Positions 1-12,857 of a stretch of DNA of 64,000 nt are shown here, piece by piece. This DNA is from Paraspadella gotoi. Its lineage: Eukaryota > Chaetognatha. How positions within the stretch are numbered: the stretch's first letter is position 1; the number at the start of each line of letters is the position of its first letter. Below the pieces are notes generated by a model, which did no database searches, was not told the DNA's origin, and saw only the letters and a list, made by a program, of their open reading frames with translations. The position numbers and the translations under genes were made by a program. Location of the stretch: positions 19,913,657-19,977,656 of the forward strand of contig CM119266.1 of NCBI GenBank assembly GCA_051294375.1, in the 5' to 3' direction.

Positions 1-1356
1 TCTCTCTCCTCACACAACTCCCCTCTCCCATTCTTCAATTTCAAATACTGCTACGACCTCCATTAGTTTCCCGGGGATATAACGTTCCTTATAATCGGCT
101 TAGAATTAAAGTTCTTTTAGTTTCTTCCATATTTCCCCCCCCCCTGTTCGTTGTCGCCTTTTGTTGTTTTTTTCCGCACGCCCCCTGTTTCGCCTCATCC
201 TCGCCAGATGTCGCAACGATTCTCTCTCGCTTTAATCCGATCTAATAATTCCGCGGCAATGATCTCGCGTTCGAGTCACGGGCGATCGGATGAAAGAGCA
301 GCGCGGAACAAAAACCAATAAAACTATGGCAACCATCTTTTTTTTTTCTCTCTCTCTCTTCCCAGTGAAAGAACGGCAACTCCCCCCCTTTTTCAGATTC
401 CTTCTTTCTTTCCCTCTTTATTTTAATTTCTTTTTTTTGTCTCTTTTTTATTTCTAGTCCCTGATTTGCATTAATATTTTTAATTTATCGTAGTTTCCGA
501 ATATTTTCAAATCTAAAATTAGCATTAGTCTAGTTATCGCGGAAGAGATGTTATTTCTATAAAAAAAAAATACGATAGAAAAATATATTTTCCACCAATA
601 CTTTTAAAATATAATGGTGTCAGTTGAAGCTGAAGAAGTCGTACTTTCATTTCAATAGTTGCTTTTTTCAATTAGTGATGGATTTAGAAATTAAACGACA
701 TTATCTATCCTCGGCTCTGTTGACCGTATGTATGTAATATAATGATTAAATATTTCGACGTATTTATTAATGCATCAATTATTAACCGCGAATCTGAGAG
801 GGGGAAACAGTAGCGATGGCTCCTTCCGAAGAATCTCCTCTCTTATTCTGGCAAATGGATATTTTTTTTCCTTCGACGAGAGATGGCGACGAAAAAAAAA
901 ACGGAGCGAAACAAAAGGGAAACACGTGAAGTAAAAAAGAAAGAGAAGAGAAGAGAGAATCCAGCCTCTTTTCTTCTTTTCCTAATCCCATTCGTCGATA
1001 AGTATGAATATTTCACGGAAAACTTGAATACCAGATTCGCTCGATTTAATATTTAACTTACCTTCGCCGAAATAACCACATGGTGATCGATGCTTTTTCA
1101 TCTAAGCCGCATCCATTATCGGTCTTGCTCTCTCTCTCTCTCTCTCTCTNNNNNNNNNNNNNNNNNNNNNNNNNNNNNNNNNNNNNNNNNNNNNNNNNNN
1201 NNNNNNNNNNNNNNNNNNNNNNNNNNNNNNNNNNNNNNNNNNNNNNNNNNNNNNNNNNNNNNNNNNNNNNNNNNNNNNNNNNNNNNNNNNNNNNNNNNNN
1301 NNNNNNNNNNNNNNNNNNNNNNNNNNNNTCTCTCTCTCCACTCAAATTCTCCTTAC
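1..1356. other. Non-coding, low-complexity left edge
   Basis: Mostly T-rich/A-rich sequence with polypyrimidine runs and the gapped CT microsatellite. The only gene-like signal is a minus-strand donor (GCGAAG|GTAAGT) near 1060, which could end a short exon of the LRR gene; its acceptor is not clear. Confidence 0.5.
1150..1328. other. Assembly gap (179 N) inside a (CT)n tract
   Basis: CT repeats lie on both sides (from 1127 and up to 1338), so the gap is an unresolved dinucleotide microsatellite. Confidence 0.95.
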
Positions 1357-2171
1357 CCTGAGAGAACAGTTGGTGAGGTCGGCGAACTGCAGCCTGGGCA
1401 TCGCGAGAGCAGCCTGCGTTTCTTCAGTCAACGGGCCCAGCGGGTTGTGTGAGAGCCAAAGATGTCGCAGATGGGGAAGTGGGCTGTGGTTGGGTTGGGT
1501 TGGGGAAAAGTGGGCAGGAAGGAAGGGTTAGAGAGCTGAAGACCACGACAACAACGACGACGAAAGCGAAAAGGAGACGTAGTAGGTGGAGCCGGTGGCG
1601 GCGACAGGGTCGGCGCCATCTGTGATGACTTTTGTTTATGAGAGAATCTGAGGATTTTACGAGCGCGGCCTTGTTGACGACGACGACGACGACCAAAAAG
1701 ACGACGATTTCTCTCTGGTAATAACTGTACAGAATGCAGGGCATTACACACTAAACACTGGCTACTAGACAATGGACACCGCATTCTTGGCTTTGCACAT
1801 TTGGCGACAATCTACATAAATCACATTCAGATAGACAGATAGGGAAGCCAGGGACTCTGGAAGTGAATAAACTAGTCTTGATTGAAAGCTTGCAAGGTCC
1901 TGCTATTTCATTATCTTTTAAAGAGTGATGAAGGCTTTAAAACACCATATCAGGGGCAAGCTTGCTTATTTATTAAATGAATAGTTAATTTAATAATGGT
2001 TACACCAATTTCATATCTTCTTTATTCTGACGAAATTTGATAAAAACATAAAAACATCGATAACAACAACAACGATAACAAGGAGAATAAGAAGAAAAGA
2101 AAAAGTGTCGCGCGTTTTCTTCAAAAAAAAAAAAAAAAACACTGAAAGTAACAAATATCAGACGGCGTCGT

Positions 2172-2202
<31 letters not shown>

Positions 2203-3122
2203 AACACGCGGAGGTGAAAACGACGACGACGACGATGACGACGAAGAGAAAAGGTGGTAAAAAGCAAAGAGGAAGAAGAGCAGGAAGTTGATTAAAAGGA
2301 ATCCCGCTGATGATATAAGACGCAAACGGATCGAGAGAAAAAGCATAATCAAAAAATGGGNNNNNNNNNNNNNNNNNNNNNNNNNNNNNNNNNNNNNNNN
2401 NNNNNNNNNNNNNNNNNNNNNNNNNNNNNNNNNNNNNNNNNNNNNNNNNNNNNNNNNNNNNNNNNNNNNNNNNNNNNNNNNNNNNNNNNNNNNNNNNNNN
2501 NNNNNNNNNNNNNNNNNNNNNNNNNNNNNNNNNNNNNNNNNNNNNNNNNNNNNNNNNNNNNNNNNNNNNNNNNNNNNNNNNNNNNNNNNNNNNNNNNNNN
2601 NNNNNNNNNNNNNNNNNNNNNNNNNNNNNNNNNNNNNNNNNNNNNNNNNNNNNNNNNNNNNNNNNNNNNNNNNNNNNNNNNNNNNNNNNNNNNNNNNNNN
2701 NNNNNNNNNNNNNNNNNNNNNNNNNNNNNNNNNNNNNNNNNNNNNNNNNNNNNNNNNNNNNNNNNNNNNNNNNNNNNNNNNNNNNNNNNNNNNNNNNNNN
2801 NNNNNNNNNNNNNNNNNNNNNNNNNNNNNNNNNNNNNNNNNNNNNNNNNNNNNNNNNNNNNNNNNNNNNNNNNNNNNNNNNNNNNNNNNNNNNNNNNNNN
2901 NNNNNNNNNNNNNNNNNNNNNNNNNNNNNNNNNNNNNNNNNNNNNNNNNNNNNNNNNNNNNNNNNNNNNNNNNNNNNNNNNNNNNNNNNNNNNNNNNNNN
3001 NNNNNNNNNNNNNNNNNNNNNNNNNNNNNNNNNNNNNNNNNNNNNNNNNNNNNNNNNNNNNNNNNNNNNNNNNNNNNNNNNNNNNNNNNNNNNNNNNNNN
3101 NNNNNNNNNNNNNNNNNNNNNN

Positions 3123-3156
<34 letters not shown>

Positions 3157-6027
3157 GTGTTGTGATCGTTAAAGTCGTTATTGTCGTTGCGATTTTCGTT
3201 ATTGTTAACCTTTCTGTTACCAGGGATTAGCAGTATTCGAAATTAACTGATCAAACGAAATTTAAGCAATGATGAGTTTAGAAATTAGAGTGAATGGATA
3301 TTGAAGTAACCCCACCCTGTAAAATTGTAAAAAGTAGTAAATTGTCAATTGTATATGGTAAATATTAGTACTCGGATTATTACTCAAATTTCAATGAGCA
3401 CAGCATTAATCAAATTCGTTATCGGTATTGTGTTAAAATATCTCTTTGCAAAAAAAAGTTCCGAAGCATTTGATTATTATAATATTACAAAATGCCAAAA
3501 TATTTTTTAATATCTTTAACTTTTTTGATGGATTGAGACAGAGTGACAAAAGTGAAACGAAAAACGTAATTTTAAATTTTTAAAATTGTGATCTTTGATA
3601 AGTGAAAATAAGCAAAAACTGTAAAAATTATTACAGGGATGATGATTGATGATGATGATTGATGATTATGATGATGATGATGATTATGATTATGATGATT
3701 ATGATTATGATGATGATGATGATAATAATAAGTTTCTCCAATTTTGAAACGCTTATCATCGAAATATTAAAAAAATAATTATACTTTGTGGAGGCCAAAC
3801 TTTAATAAGCTATCTGAATCTGATTTTAAAAATGAGGGAAATAACAAAAAAAAGTTTTTTGACTTTGTTATCTATGGATAAAAGATAAATTACTAATGCT
3901 TCGAGCCATTTGAGGAAATTTTGATCCATTGAAAGTTTTCTCCGAAATGACTCAATTGACACTTGTAGGTCGTAATGTCTTGGTACTACTACTAGTATAG
4001 TAGATGCGTAAGTAGTAGAATTAATAGTTTAGATTCCTCGTCGTCGTCGTCACTGTCGTCGTTGTCGTCGTCGTCGTCGACGTGTTGTGACGTGAATATT
4101 TCCTGGTCGATATTGGAGTTATTTTCGTCTTCACGATTGTTGTTGTTGTTGTTGTTTCACGACGAAGAGTCTTAGCGAAGCTTCTTTAGATTTCAAATAA
4201 ATCTTCCGCCCTTTCCCTTATACTAACAATCCGCCATCCATGGCTCTCTTTTCCGAAAGCACCTCAGCTTGAATTTAACTCTAATCTGTTAACACACCTA
4301 TAAACTAATAGTAATACCCAACCCTAATTCATAATCCTAACCTAATACTTATACTAATAATATACTAATAACTTAAACTAATAACCAAATTCCTAACCCT
4401 AACTTTTAATTTAATTGTTTAATTCCAAATCTAAGATGAAACGTCTTTACCAACATCTATAAAAAATAATTGGTTATTTCCGTTGAAGGTCGGGTAGAGA
4501 ATTGTTGGCTGGGGAATTGATTATGGGGCCTTGTGTCGATGGCAGTCTCACTGAGACTAAGAAACCTTTCCCGTGTTGCTATTGCTTAAGCTCTTAATAT
4601 CTGCAATCGTAAACTAAAATTGTAATCAAAAGTTGTAGAATACTCCTACACATAGACTTAGGAGTTGGGTAAACATAGAACGAGCTTAAATTAAAAAAAA
4701 TAGGGTTGATTGGCGATTTTAAACAAACAAAGTAATAACGTTTAACCCTGGTAATTATTCATATTGTTTTGGTATTCATGGACTCTTACCTTAAAACACC
4801 GGCTTCAAGCTGCCAAATTGAATTCCGTTCGAGGTGCAAATCTCGCAGAGCGGAGTTCGACGTGAAAGTTCCGTTTCGAAGAACATGGATCGAGTTTCCT
4901 GCCAGAAAATTAAACGGAATGCATCGTCATTAATTCATTGAAATCGGTACAATGAATATATAGACTATCCTTTCATTTGGTAAATAAGCTATCCTACTCC
5001 TGACTTTTGACAAGCTATGGTGGTTTAAGGCCTCCAATACCTCCTCCAAGATACTGACATAGCAGGTCTCCGCGAGACTCTCTTCCAGTTATATTATTAT
5101 ATTCCGGCTCATTTCCTTTTATCAAATTTCCCTTTTTGGATAAAAGAAAAGAGTTTGGGGGAGAGGACCCTCAAGAGACGAACCCACCTGCCAAATTAAG
5201 CACGGAGAGAAGAGGAAGATTAGTGAACATTCGACCGACGTCTTCAAACTTGTTGCTCGAAAGATCGAGGGAATGGAGAGAGGCGCCGAGCGGAAGGAAG
5301 ATCTACGAGGATGAAGGTTACTCGCTTGACGCTCAGCATTTACTCTCATTAAATACCAGTTTATTTATTAATTATTTCCCGAGCGCTGACCTCTTTGTGG
5401 ATGGCGTTTTCCCGCAAAAGATTCTGACTCAAATCTAACGAAGCCAACGACTTTAAACCAGCGAACGTCTCGTGGTTCAAATTTCGAAGTTGACAATTCT
5501 TCAGCACGAGCGTCTTCAGTCGATGAAGCGAGCTAAAAATTATTCATTCCATTTATTTATTTATTTATTTTTAATTTATTTAATTATTTTTAATTTTTAA
5601 TTTAATTTATTTATTTTAAATTTATTTATTTAATTTTTAATTTATTTAATTATTTTTATATTTATTTATCTATTTGTTTTTAAATTTAGTAATTTATTTA
5701 TCTATTAATTTTTTTTACAATTTTTCACGAAATCGTGATTTGAGAAGTCAAGACTTACTCAAAACATCTTGGACTCAAAATTATGCGGTTTCCTGTGAGA
5801 TCTAATTCTATCGTGTTGACCGGAACGTCGTGAGGAATTCTCGTAAGTCTTTTGTTAGTGCAAACGATTTTGTTCGGGGAGGGGCATTCGCAGGGCGAAG
5901 GGCAGGTGGCAGCACTGGTTCCATACGGCAAGCTCCTCAGAAGGAGAAAGTTGATAAAGAAAAGACTAACGCACGAAAAAACGGAAAAGTTTCTCGAAGG
6001 ACGATGAGTTGAACAAAGCGACGACAT
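1357..6027 (-). CDS. Leucine-rich-repeat protein, N-terminal part (5 exons, incomplete at the left)
   Basis: Five exons fit together in phase: 5759-6027 (ATG at 6027), 5391-5532, 5188-5302, 4790-4898 and 1357-1483, with donors such as GTAAGT, GTAAGA and GTAAGG. The first exon encodes a hydrophobic signal sequence (FFINFLLLRSLPYG) and a Slit-type LRR N-terminal cap with spaced cysteines (CPSPCECPSPNKIVC), followed by IPxDVPxNTxELDLTGN. The later exons carry typical LRRs, e.g. LHSLDLSSNKFEDV, LSVLNLAGNSIHVLRNGTF, LRDLHLERNSIWQLEAGVL and LPHLRHLWLSHNPLGPL. The last intron is 3.3 kb and contains the 762-N gap and a repeat copy. The protein should enter the secretory pathway and act outside the cell or at the membrane, probably in binding or adhesion. 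The LRR family is certain; Slit, chaoptin-like or receptor identity cannot be decided because the C-terminal part lies outside the window. A possible further exon ends at the GTAAGT donor near 1060. Confidence 0.85.
1845..2010 (+). repeat. Dispersed ~170-bp repeat, copy 1
   Basis: It shares GGAAGCCA, ATAAACTAG, AGGTCxTGCTAT, CAAG...CTTATTTATTAAATGAA and a final ACCAATTTCAT with the other copies. It lies in intron 4 of the LRR gene. Low-similarity spacers suggest an old family. Confidence 0.6.
2173..2203. repeat. (GAC)n microsatellite
   Basis: Ten GAC units; further GAC/GTC tracts lie at 3123-3156, 4037-4082 and 11437-11466. Confidence 0.9.
2361..3122. other. Assembly gap (762 N) beside a (GTC)n tract
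   Basis: The gap lies in intron 4 of the LRR gene. The right flank is a pure GTC repeat (3123-3156), and a GAC tract lies 160 bp to the left (2173-2203). Confidence 0.95.
3385..3960. mobile_element. Diverged, inverted relative of the 600-bp element
   Basis: The reverse complement shares stretches with 51030-51600, such as GAGAAAACTTTCAATGG and AAGCATTAGTAATT, in the same order, and includes the same kind of ATC/GAT repeat. It lies in intron 4 of the LRR gene. Confidence 0.55.
3640..3725. repeat. (GAT)n-rich tract
   Basis: GAT repeat mixed with TATGAT, inside the repeat copy at 3385-3960. Confidence 0.85.
4935..5095 (-). repeat. Dispersed ~170-bp repeat, copy 2
   Basis: Inverted copy in intron 3 of the LRR gene, with GACAAGCTATGGTGG, AAGGCCTCC and ACATAGCAGG matching the complement of the others. 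Confidence 0.6.
5540..5720. repeat. AT-rich (TTTA)n low-complexity intron
   Basis: TTTATTTA-type sequence filling intron 1 of the LRR gene. Confidence 0.9.
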
Positions 6028-7167
6028 TTTTTGTTAGTTTTAATTTCTCCTTTTTTTCGTTTATTTGTTTGATTTCGTCTTTACTTTATCCTCGAAATAC
6101 TGTTTTAAGTTAAATCGTGATGGAGGCTTCAGTTTCGATCGCGAAAGTCTTTTCGTTTTTATTATACATTGTTTTTATTCCGATTGGGATAATATATCCT
6201 GATTTTTCAATCTCGAGCTTCGAGTTTTCATTTTCTGAACGAGTATTTTTAATTGTTGTTTACCTTATTTTAATTATTCGGTAAGCATTTTAAAGAAATA
6301 AGTGGATTTGTAATATACAACTGATAATGTAAGCACTTTCACATGTAGAGTAAAAAATCGTTAGGCTCGAGTGTTCGCGAGCAACTAATAAAAAAAAATT
6401 AAAAACTAAACAAAAATTGGAAAAGAATTTGACGGTTAACCAAACAATTGTTAAATTAATAAGAAACGATTTGATTTACCCACGAGAAATAATAATTTTT
6501 TTGATAACAAAGGCGAGAATCAGGAGTTAAGTGGAATCGGTCGATCAAAGGGAAAATGATTTCAGGAAAAGCAGAATTCGCGATGTTAAAATTATTTGTT
6601 TCTTAACATTTGAGCGTCAAAATTAAATGAGTCGTGAAAAACGGCGGCCAAAGGCGATTTAGGCTTAAATGATAATAAAAAAAGAGAGAAATGAGAGGCT
6701 GGGTAGATTCGTGGAGGCTGGGGAGAGAGAGAGAGAGAGAGTGAAAGGGGTCACCAAAAATGGACAAACGCCAGAAATGAAAAAGTTTCACACTGAATCT
6801 TCGTAAAAAGGTTTTTTCTTTTAGTAAAAAAAACTAGTAAAAAAAGTCTATATAATTTTTCTCTCAAGATGGCGGATAAGAAATATTCGGGATGGAAATG
6901 TATCGATTTTCGCGATTGAATATTCTGAGTCGAGAATCGATAAAAGATAAAAATACTAAATCTTTATTCTTTTGTTTTGATTCGATTCGAAAGACGAGCA
7001 TTTTTTTCCGGCAACGACGACTAACTTAGTCTCTCCTACTCTGGGCCAAACTCTATCACGGATGAAACTGATATCTTGAGTTTATCTTTGATCTAACGAA
7101 CATCTGCTGCGACCCAGTGTAGATCGTTGTCGTCAAAGTCAGCATCGCACAATTCGTCGTCGTCAGC

Positions 7168-7490
7168 CTTAAAATATAAGAGAATCATAGTCAGGCATTA
7201 AAATATATGAGAATCATAGTCAGGCTAAAAATAGGAGAATCATAGTCAGGCTTAAAATATAGGAGAATCATAGTTCAGGCTTAAAATATAGGGAGAATCA
7301 TAGTCAGGCTTAAAATATATGGAGAATCATAGTCAGGCTTAAAATATACGGAGAATCATAGTCTCAGGCTTTAAAAAAATATTATAGAGAATCATAGTCA
7401 GGCCTTAAATATAGAGAATCGATAGTCAGACTCTCAAAATATAGGGGAATTCATAGTCAGGCTTAAAATATAGGAGAATCATCGTCGGGT
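7168..7490 (+). repeat. Minisatellite, ~28-bp unit, about 11 copies
   Basis: Successive units read roughly CTTAAAATATAGGAG then AATCATAGTCAGG. Units differ by single substitutions and 1-10 base indels, and the array becomes more irregular near 7370. Confidence 0.9.
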
Positions 7491-7634
7491 TTATAATCAT
7501 CACGCGTAGCATCAATTATCATTTTGAACGAAGGTAAAATTTTAAATACGCCGACAAAGAATTTCCATTTTTATTATGAAAGATTTATTACACAAAAAAG
7601 TTGTTATCTAACCTAATCTTCACCATAACAAGTA

Positions 7635-8256
7635 TGTCATCCTTCAAAATGTACCGGCACCTTGATGTGGTGCTAAGAGACGGCCCCAAGTGTCTACCTG
7701 AGAAAAAATATTTTTTTAGCCAATAGTGGTAACCACCTGCAAGATCTCTTGGGGGGTTACCCCTGGAGGTTAAAAATTTATATACCCTTTGAGGTTGTTT
7801 AATCTTAGTTTAATTATATATAATTTTATTTTTTTTAAATAAGGCCCAAAAAGTTTTTAATTTTTTTAATAAAAAAATAATTATAAAAAATAATTTTAGG
7901 AGAAAAACAGTTTTTGTTTGACAACGATTTATTTGACATAGTTTAGTCAGACATGTTTCGGCTCTTTCACTTAGAGCCTTCATCAGTGTTTAAAGAAATA
8001 AATAAATAAATAAATAATTTAAAAGAAAATTACTTTATATTATTTTTTTATCCCGTAAAGAACAAGATTTATTTCCCTCAAGGGTAAGGGGCACCACTTA
8101 AAAAATTAAAAACATTCCCCAGGGGGCTATTTTTTAAGGAATTTATAAAAAATACATTTTTTGTCGCTATAATTTATATAATTCCCCAAGGAATAGAATG
8201 CCCCCAAACACCGCCCCTTCGGTTGCCCCGTGGGGAGGACATTTTGGGCGATGACA
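7635..8256. mobile_element. MITE-like element with TA flanks
   Basis: The left end TGTCATCcttCAAAATGT and the reverse complement of the right end, TGTCATCgccCAAAATGT, agree at 15 of 18 positions, and both ends are flanked by TA. The 622-bp interior has no ORF. This pattern fits a non-autonomous mariner-like or other TA-targeting DNA transposon. It carries a hairpin followed by GAAACATGTC near 7946-7992 (minus strand). Confidence 0.4.
7946..7992 (-). other. Hairpin followed by GAAACATGTC (hammerhead-like)
   Basis: The minus strand reads CTGATGAAGGCTCT, a short loop, AGAGCC, then GAAACATGTC. This resembles a hammerhead ribozyme core (CUGAUGA, stem II, GAAA), but there is an extra A before stem II and no convincing stem I. 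A similar hairpin plus GAAACATGTC occurs at 21540-21573. Confidence 0.3.
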
Positions 8257-9916
8257 TATCTGAAGCCTAAACCCTTCTAACCCTAACTAGTAACCACCCT
8301 TAATCCTAAACCCCCGTAACCCTGATCGGCGAATCTATAATTACGTCATTTACGCTCAATTCTTTAATAGAAAAATTTTGCGTCAAACTTCAAAGGTTTT
8401 CCCCACAGAATCTTGATTTGGAGAGAAAACAAGAAATTCAGTTTGGGTGAAACAAAAACATTTTTTTGTTTTTTAAAAAAAGAATGGGGAAAATACTATG
8501 ATTTATATTGTTTGGGGGTTTTTTCGGTTATTTTTTTTTTTTAAATACATAAACAGCAAACGTTTAACCACGATTAAACTGTCCGATACTCATGTCAAAA
8601 TTCTAAACTTTGACCAAAAAATTTACCTCTTTAAGTGAGACCAGAACAAAAATTTTTTTAAAAAAGTTAAGTCGCGTCTTTAATTTCACATTCGTATATT
8701 ATCTCCCTCTACATCTGCAAATCACTCGCTCGTTTTAATTCTTTCAACATTTCCGTTTATCGTATCCTGATTGAATGAGATCTGTCAAGTCTATTTTTAC
8801 CAAAATGAAATCTATTTATAGAAAATAAACGATTTTTTTTCTTCAATAATTGGTCTTTTCAATTATTGAGAAATTCTCAAAAATACTTCTGACCTAAATT
8901 ACTTTATCAGATTCGAGAAAACCCAAAAATTCAATGGAAAGAACGACTCAGAGAATTTCCTTCCATGTCATTGATCACTTTTTGCAACCTCAATTATAAA
9001 CTTTGTTAATATAATAAAAACGCGTGAAAATACGCTCAACCACTTCGCTTAAAAAGTTTTTTTTTTTCACTTTTTAACAAACTGACGTCACGGCAGATTT
9101 ACAAACAACATACAGATTTTATCTCGAAAATCTAACCTCGTACATACTGTGGTATTAGTTTTCTGGCCGGCCTAATCGATTCGAAGTTCATTCGCCAGAA
9201 AGGTGTTTGCTTTTTTAAGCTCATCGCGAATTCGCGATGTTTTTCAAGATGAAAAAAAATATCAATAAATTATGTTCGCGGAAATTCTCGTGGTGTACTA
9301 TACTGAGGGCAGAACTTTTATTTCTCTCTCTCAACTCTCTCTCTCTGACTCTCTCTCTCTCTGCCTGTCTCTCTTGTTTATGATGCAGCAAATGTCGAAA
9401 ATTTAACCACCAAGTTAACAAAAAAATCCTGCAAACGAATCGTAAGCATGGTGACAGACAACATTCTCTTTGATGACATCATTGAATATCTTCATTCCGG
9501 AGATATTTCCACACACAAATCCCCAATGCAAAAATGTCAGGAAACTTTGGGATTTAGTTCAGTAAAGTCACTCTTCAGACCAAACAATTCTGCCGAAGTG
9601 TCAAAATAAATATCCAGAACACACTTAGAAATAGTAGTTACCTGATTGGTATTATTAATGTCTCATTCTACATATTACTTTTTGTTTTGTTTTGGTTTTT
9701 TTACATTTTACGTTTTCTGGCCGTTCACGTAACTTTTCATTGTTTCTTGTCGGGTTTGGGGTCAAAAAGTTCAAATGTTTTAAAGGAACATTACCAAATA
9801 CGTACAATTTTAAATTTTATTTTTACGTCCAACGTATGTCTTTAATAAAAGACCCTATAATCCGCTTAATCGCGAGCTCAGGTCCGTTGTTGTATCATTT
9901 ATCATTTTATCATTTA

Positions 9917-9936
9917 TCTCTCTTTCGTCTCTCTCT

Positions 9937-9992
<56 letters not shown>
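9917..9992. repeat. (CT)n microsatellite
   Basis: CT repeat with a few TTCT interruptions. Confidence 0.9.
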
Positions 9993-9994
<2 letters not shown>

Positions 9995-11102
9995 AACGCT
10001 CTCTCTCCCTCCTCACTCTCTCCACCCATTGGTTCTTTTTCGAATTAAAGAATCTTCTTCTTAAATAAAATCTTAAGGACATTTAATATGCCCAACGGCA
10101 CAATGGGTTTCTTTTTTCCAACTGTAAAAATAAACTAAAACTTTGTGAGATTAAATCGAAAAATGGACAAAGTGATCCTTTAAAATATGCGATAGTCTGA
10201 TAGGACGTTACCGACGGAATTTATTTTACTACAACCTGCGGAGAAAATTCTGTAATAAAACTTAGCTCATTCAAATTACGCACACTATATTGGAAATATT
10301 TATTTTATAAATATAGAAACTAATGCAACGAGAATATAAACCACAATTTAAAAGGATCTGTGTTAAAAGAATCCAAAGAACCTATATCGTTTATTTATTC
10401 TTGTTAATTTAATTTTAGTACTCACTGGGATCAACTTGTAATATGTATTTGTTCTGCCAATCACAAAACTCGGTTTAAGATTGTGTTTGATTTTTTTTTA
10501 ATTTGTTTTATTTATTTACATATTAATTTTTTTTATGCTAAATTATATTCAATAATGGGATGATCTTTAGTTTCATTTAAGAAAGCTTAATCGTATTGAA
10601 AAGTGACATCAAGTTAATGATCAAATCATAATTGCTATTGAAAATTAAAAACGTTTGATTATCGTAAAGCAACCTTGTATGTTTTGCGCTTTACAGGGTA
10701 GGATATCGATGTACTTATTGACTATGGGTTTAAAAAAAAACATTGTTGCACCGATGAAAATTATGAAATACGGGGAAAAAATGAGAATTTGTACTCACAA
10801 AAAATAAATTAAAACCCCGATGAATGACGAAAATTCATTCGTTTAAAAAAAATTTTAAAAAAAGATTTTTTTAATATTTAAATCCGAATTTAGTGAAAAA
10901 TCTTGATGGAAAAAAAATTGGATGAAACTTCAAACTAGGGGAAAAGAGAGAGAAGGAGAAATGTGGGAAAATGGAAGAAGAAGAAGAAGAAGAAGAAGGA
11001 GAAGAAGGAGAAAAAGAAAGTAGAGGAGGGGGAGAAGGAAGAGGACCAAGGATTTCTTATAGGAAATATTCGATATTTCTTGACGACGATGATTAAAGAG
11101 AT

Positions 11103-11137
<35 letters not shown>

Positions 11138-12825
11138 GGATGATATTGACGGTGATGACGTGGATTTTAAAAATGGACCTCAAACTATCTTTGATTTTTT
11201 TTTTAAATCTATAATTCTATAAAATAAAAATAAGACAATATCTTCAATTGAAAAAAAAAAGATTTTGCCTTTTTGGCTTGAGCCTGTAGGAAGGACAATT
11301 CTTGCTTTCAAAAAAAATAATCCAACTTTTCAATTGCCATTGTTTCAACTTTTTTACAGCGATGGCAAAAAATATTTCTTTGTGGTGAACTTTACTCAAA
11401 TCTTTCCTCCCGCCACCCAAACAACAAATTTGAACATCGTCGTCGTCGTCGTCGTCGTCGTCGTCGGACAGGCGGCAGGAGACGGCGCTGAGCGGCCACG
11501 ATGACTCCGCCCGGCGAAGGACAATTCCTGATTTCAATAAAATCCTCATCTTTCTTTTCGATATCGTCGACCTACCCTCGCAATATCGGTGATTCCGTTT
11601 TTAATTAGTTAATTGTTATGTAGAGGTATATATACATCTTTATGACTATATATCATTAGATATAAAATAAAAATGTATCTATATTTCGAAATGAATCATT
11701 ACAGTAATGCGGAAGTTTAAAAAAGGTACAATCATTTAAATAATCACAATTTAAATAAATCGTAAACTTAGAGAATAAATAAATAAATAAATCGTTATAT
11801 GACAAAAAAAAACTGACGGAATTAAGCATTAAAAGAGATAATGATAAGAATTGCGCAAAAAGAAATTCACCTAATGCTTTCACCTTTTTTTTTGCTGACG
11901 CCGACTTCGAGTCGAAACTTCCAAGTTTTCCTCTTAAATTGAAGAGTTGCCTCTCGGGCGGCGAATTCGATAGACTTAAGACTTAGTCAAACTGAATTTT
12001 TGGGACCCATTATTTTTTTTTTTCCTTCTTTATCAGAATCTATTACTCAAATCTTGGTTTGTGAGACTAAGCTTTAAATTAGAAGTAAAACGCAAATACA
12101 TATAAAAAGATTAGGAGAATATCGCGGTTAATTGTACAGTAGGAATCGTTAGAAACGCTAATTCATTCATAACTCCTATTTCATTTAAAAAAAAAAAGCT
12201 ATTATATTTAAAACTCAGTTAGCTTCTCCCTCGACCCGCGCCAAACCCCGCTCCTCGCTTCCACCCTCGGGGCCAACGTCCTTTTTTCTTCTTTCTTACT
12301 TTTGCTCTTTTCCTCTTTTTTTTTTTTTATCGCGGAAAATCGAGGCGACGTCCCGCGACGCCCCACCAAGTTCCGCCATTTCCCGCCAAGACGAATTAAC
12401 AGTTTGTTTGTTTTTTTTTTTCTTTTTCGAGGACATATAAACATTCAAGGGATAAATTATGCGATTTGGGTTCAACGTTTGAATTGAGATAACGAGAGCG
12501 AAGCATTTTAGAACAACAACGACAAATCACAGTCGGGGGGATGGTAAGAAAGTTTAAGCGTTCAAGTTGTATAGCATTTATAACGTATATTATATGATAT
12601 ATTATAATATGTAATATTATATATAGCCCGACAAATTTTTAATCTTGCGATCTCTAACAAAAAAGAAAACGAAAAGACTGGCAGATCGATAGACTGACGG
12701 ACAGATAAACAAAGCAGTTGTCGACGAAGTAACGTTGCATCGAAAAACCGCGGGACGTCCTTTCAAAAATCAATGATTTCCTTGGAAAGAATAAATTCCT
12801 TTGTCTCCACAATATTAAGAGACTG

Positions 12826-12826
12826 T

Positions 12827-12857
<31 letters not shown>

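Larger units (their letters stand above)
6028..11659. other. Intergenic region upstream of the LRR gene
   Basis: No supported gene. It contains a ~28-bp minisatellite (7168-7490), a TA-flanked MITE-like element (7635-8256), CT-rich tracts (9321-9373 and 9917-9992), a GAA/GAC-rich stretch (10970-11150) and a (GTC)n tract (11437-11466). The rest is AT-rich with many short homopolymers. A promoter for the LRR gene should lie just right of 6027, but no motif is distinct. Confidence 0.6.

Noticed and set aside
2288-3172. 294-codon ORF
   Set aside because: Almost entirely translated N gap plus a GTC repeat.
9448-9609. 53-codon plus-strand ORF starting MVTDNILFDDIIEY
   Set aside because: Short, isolated, without splice signals, paralogue or recognisable domain; not distinguishable from chance.
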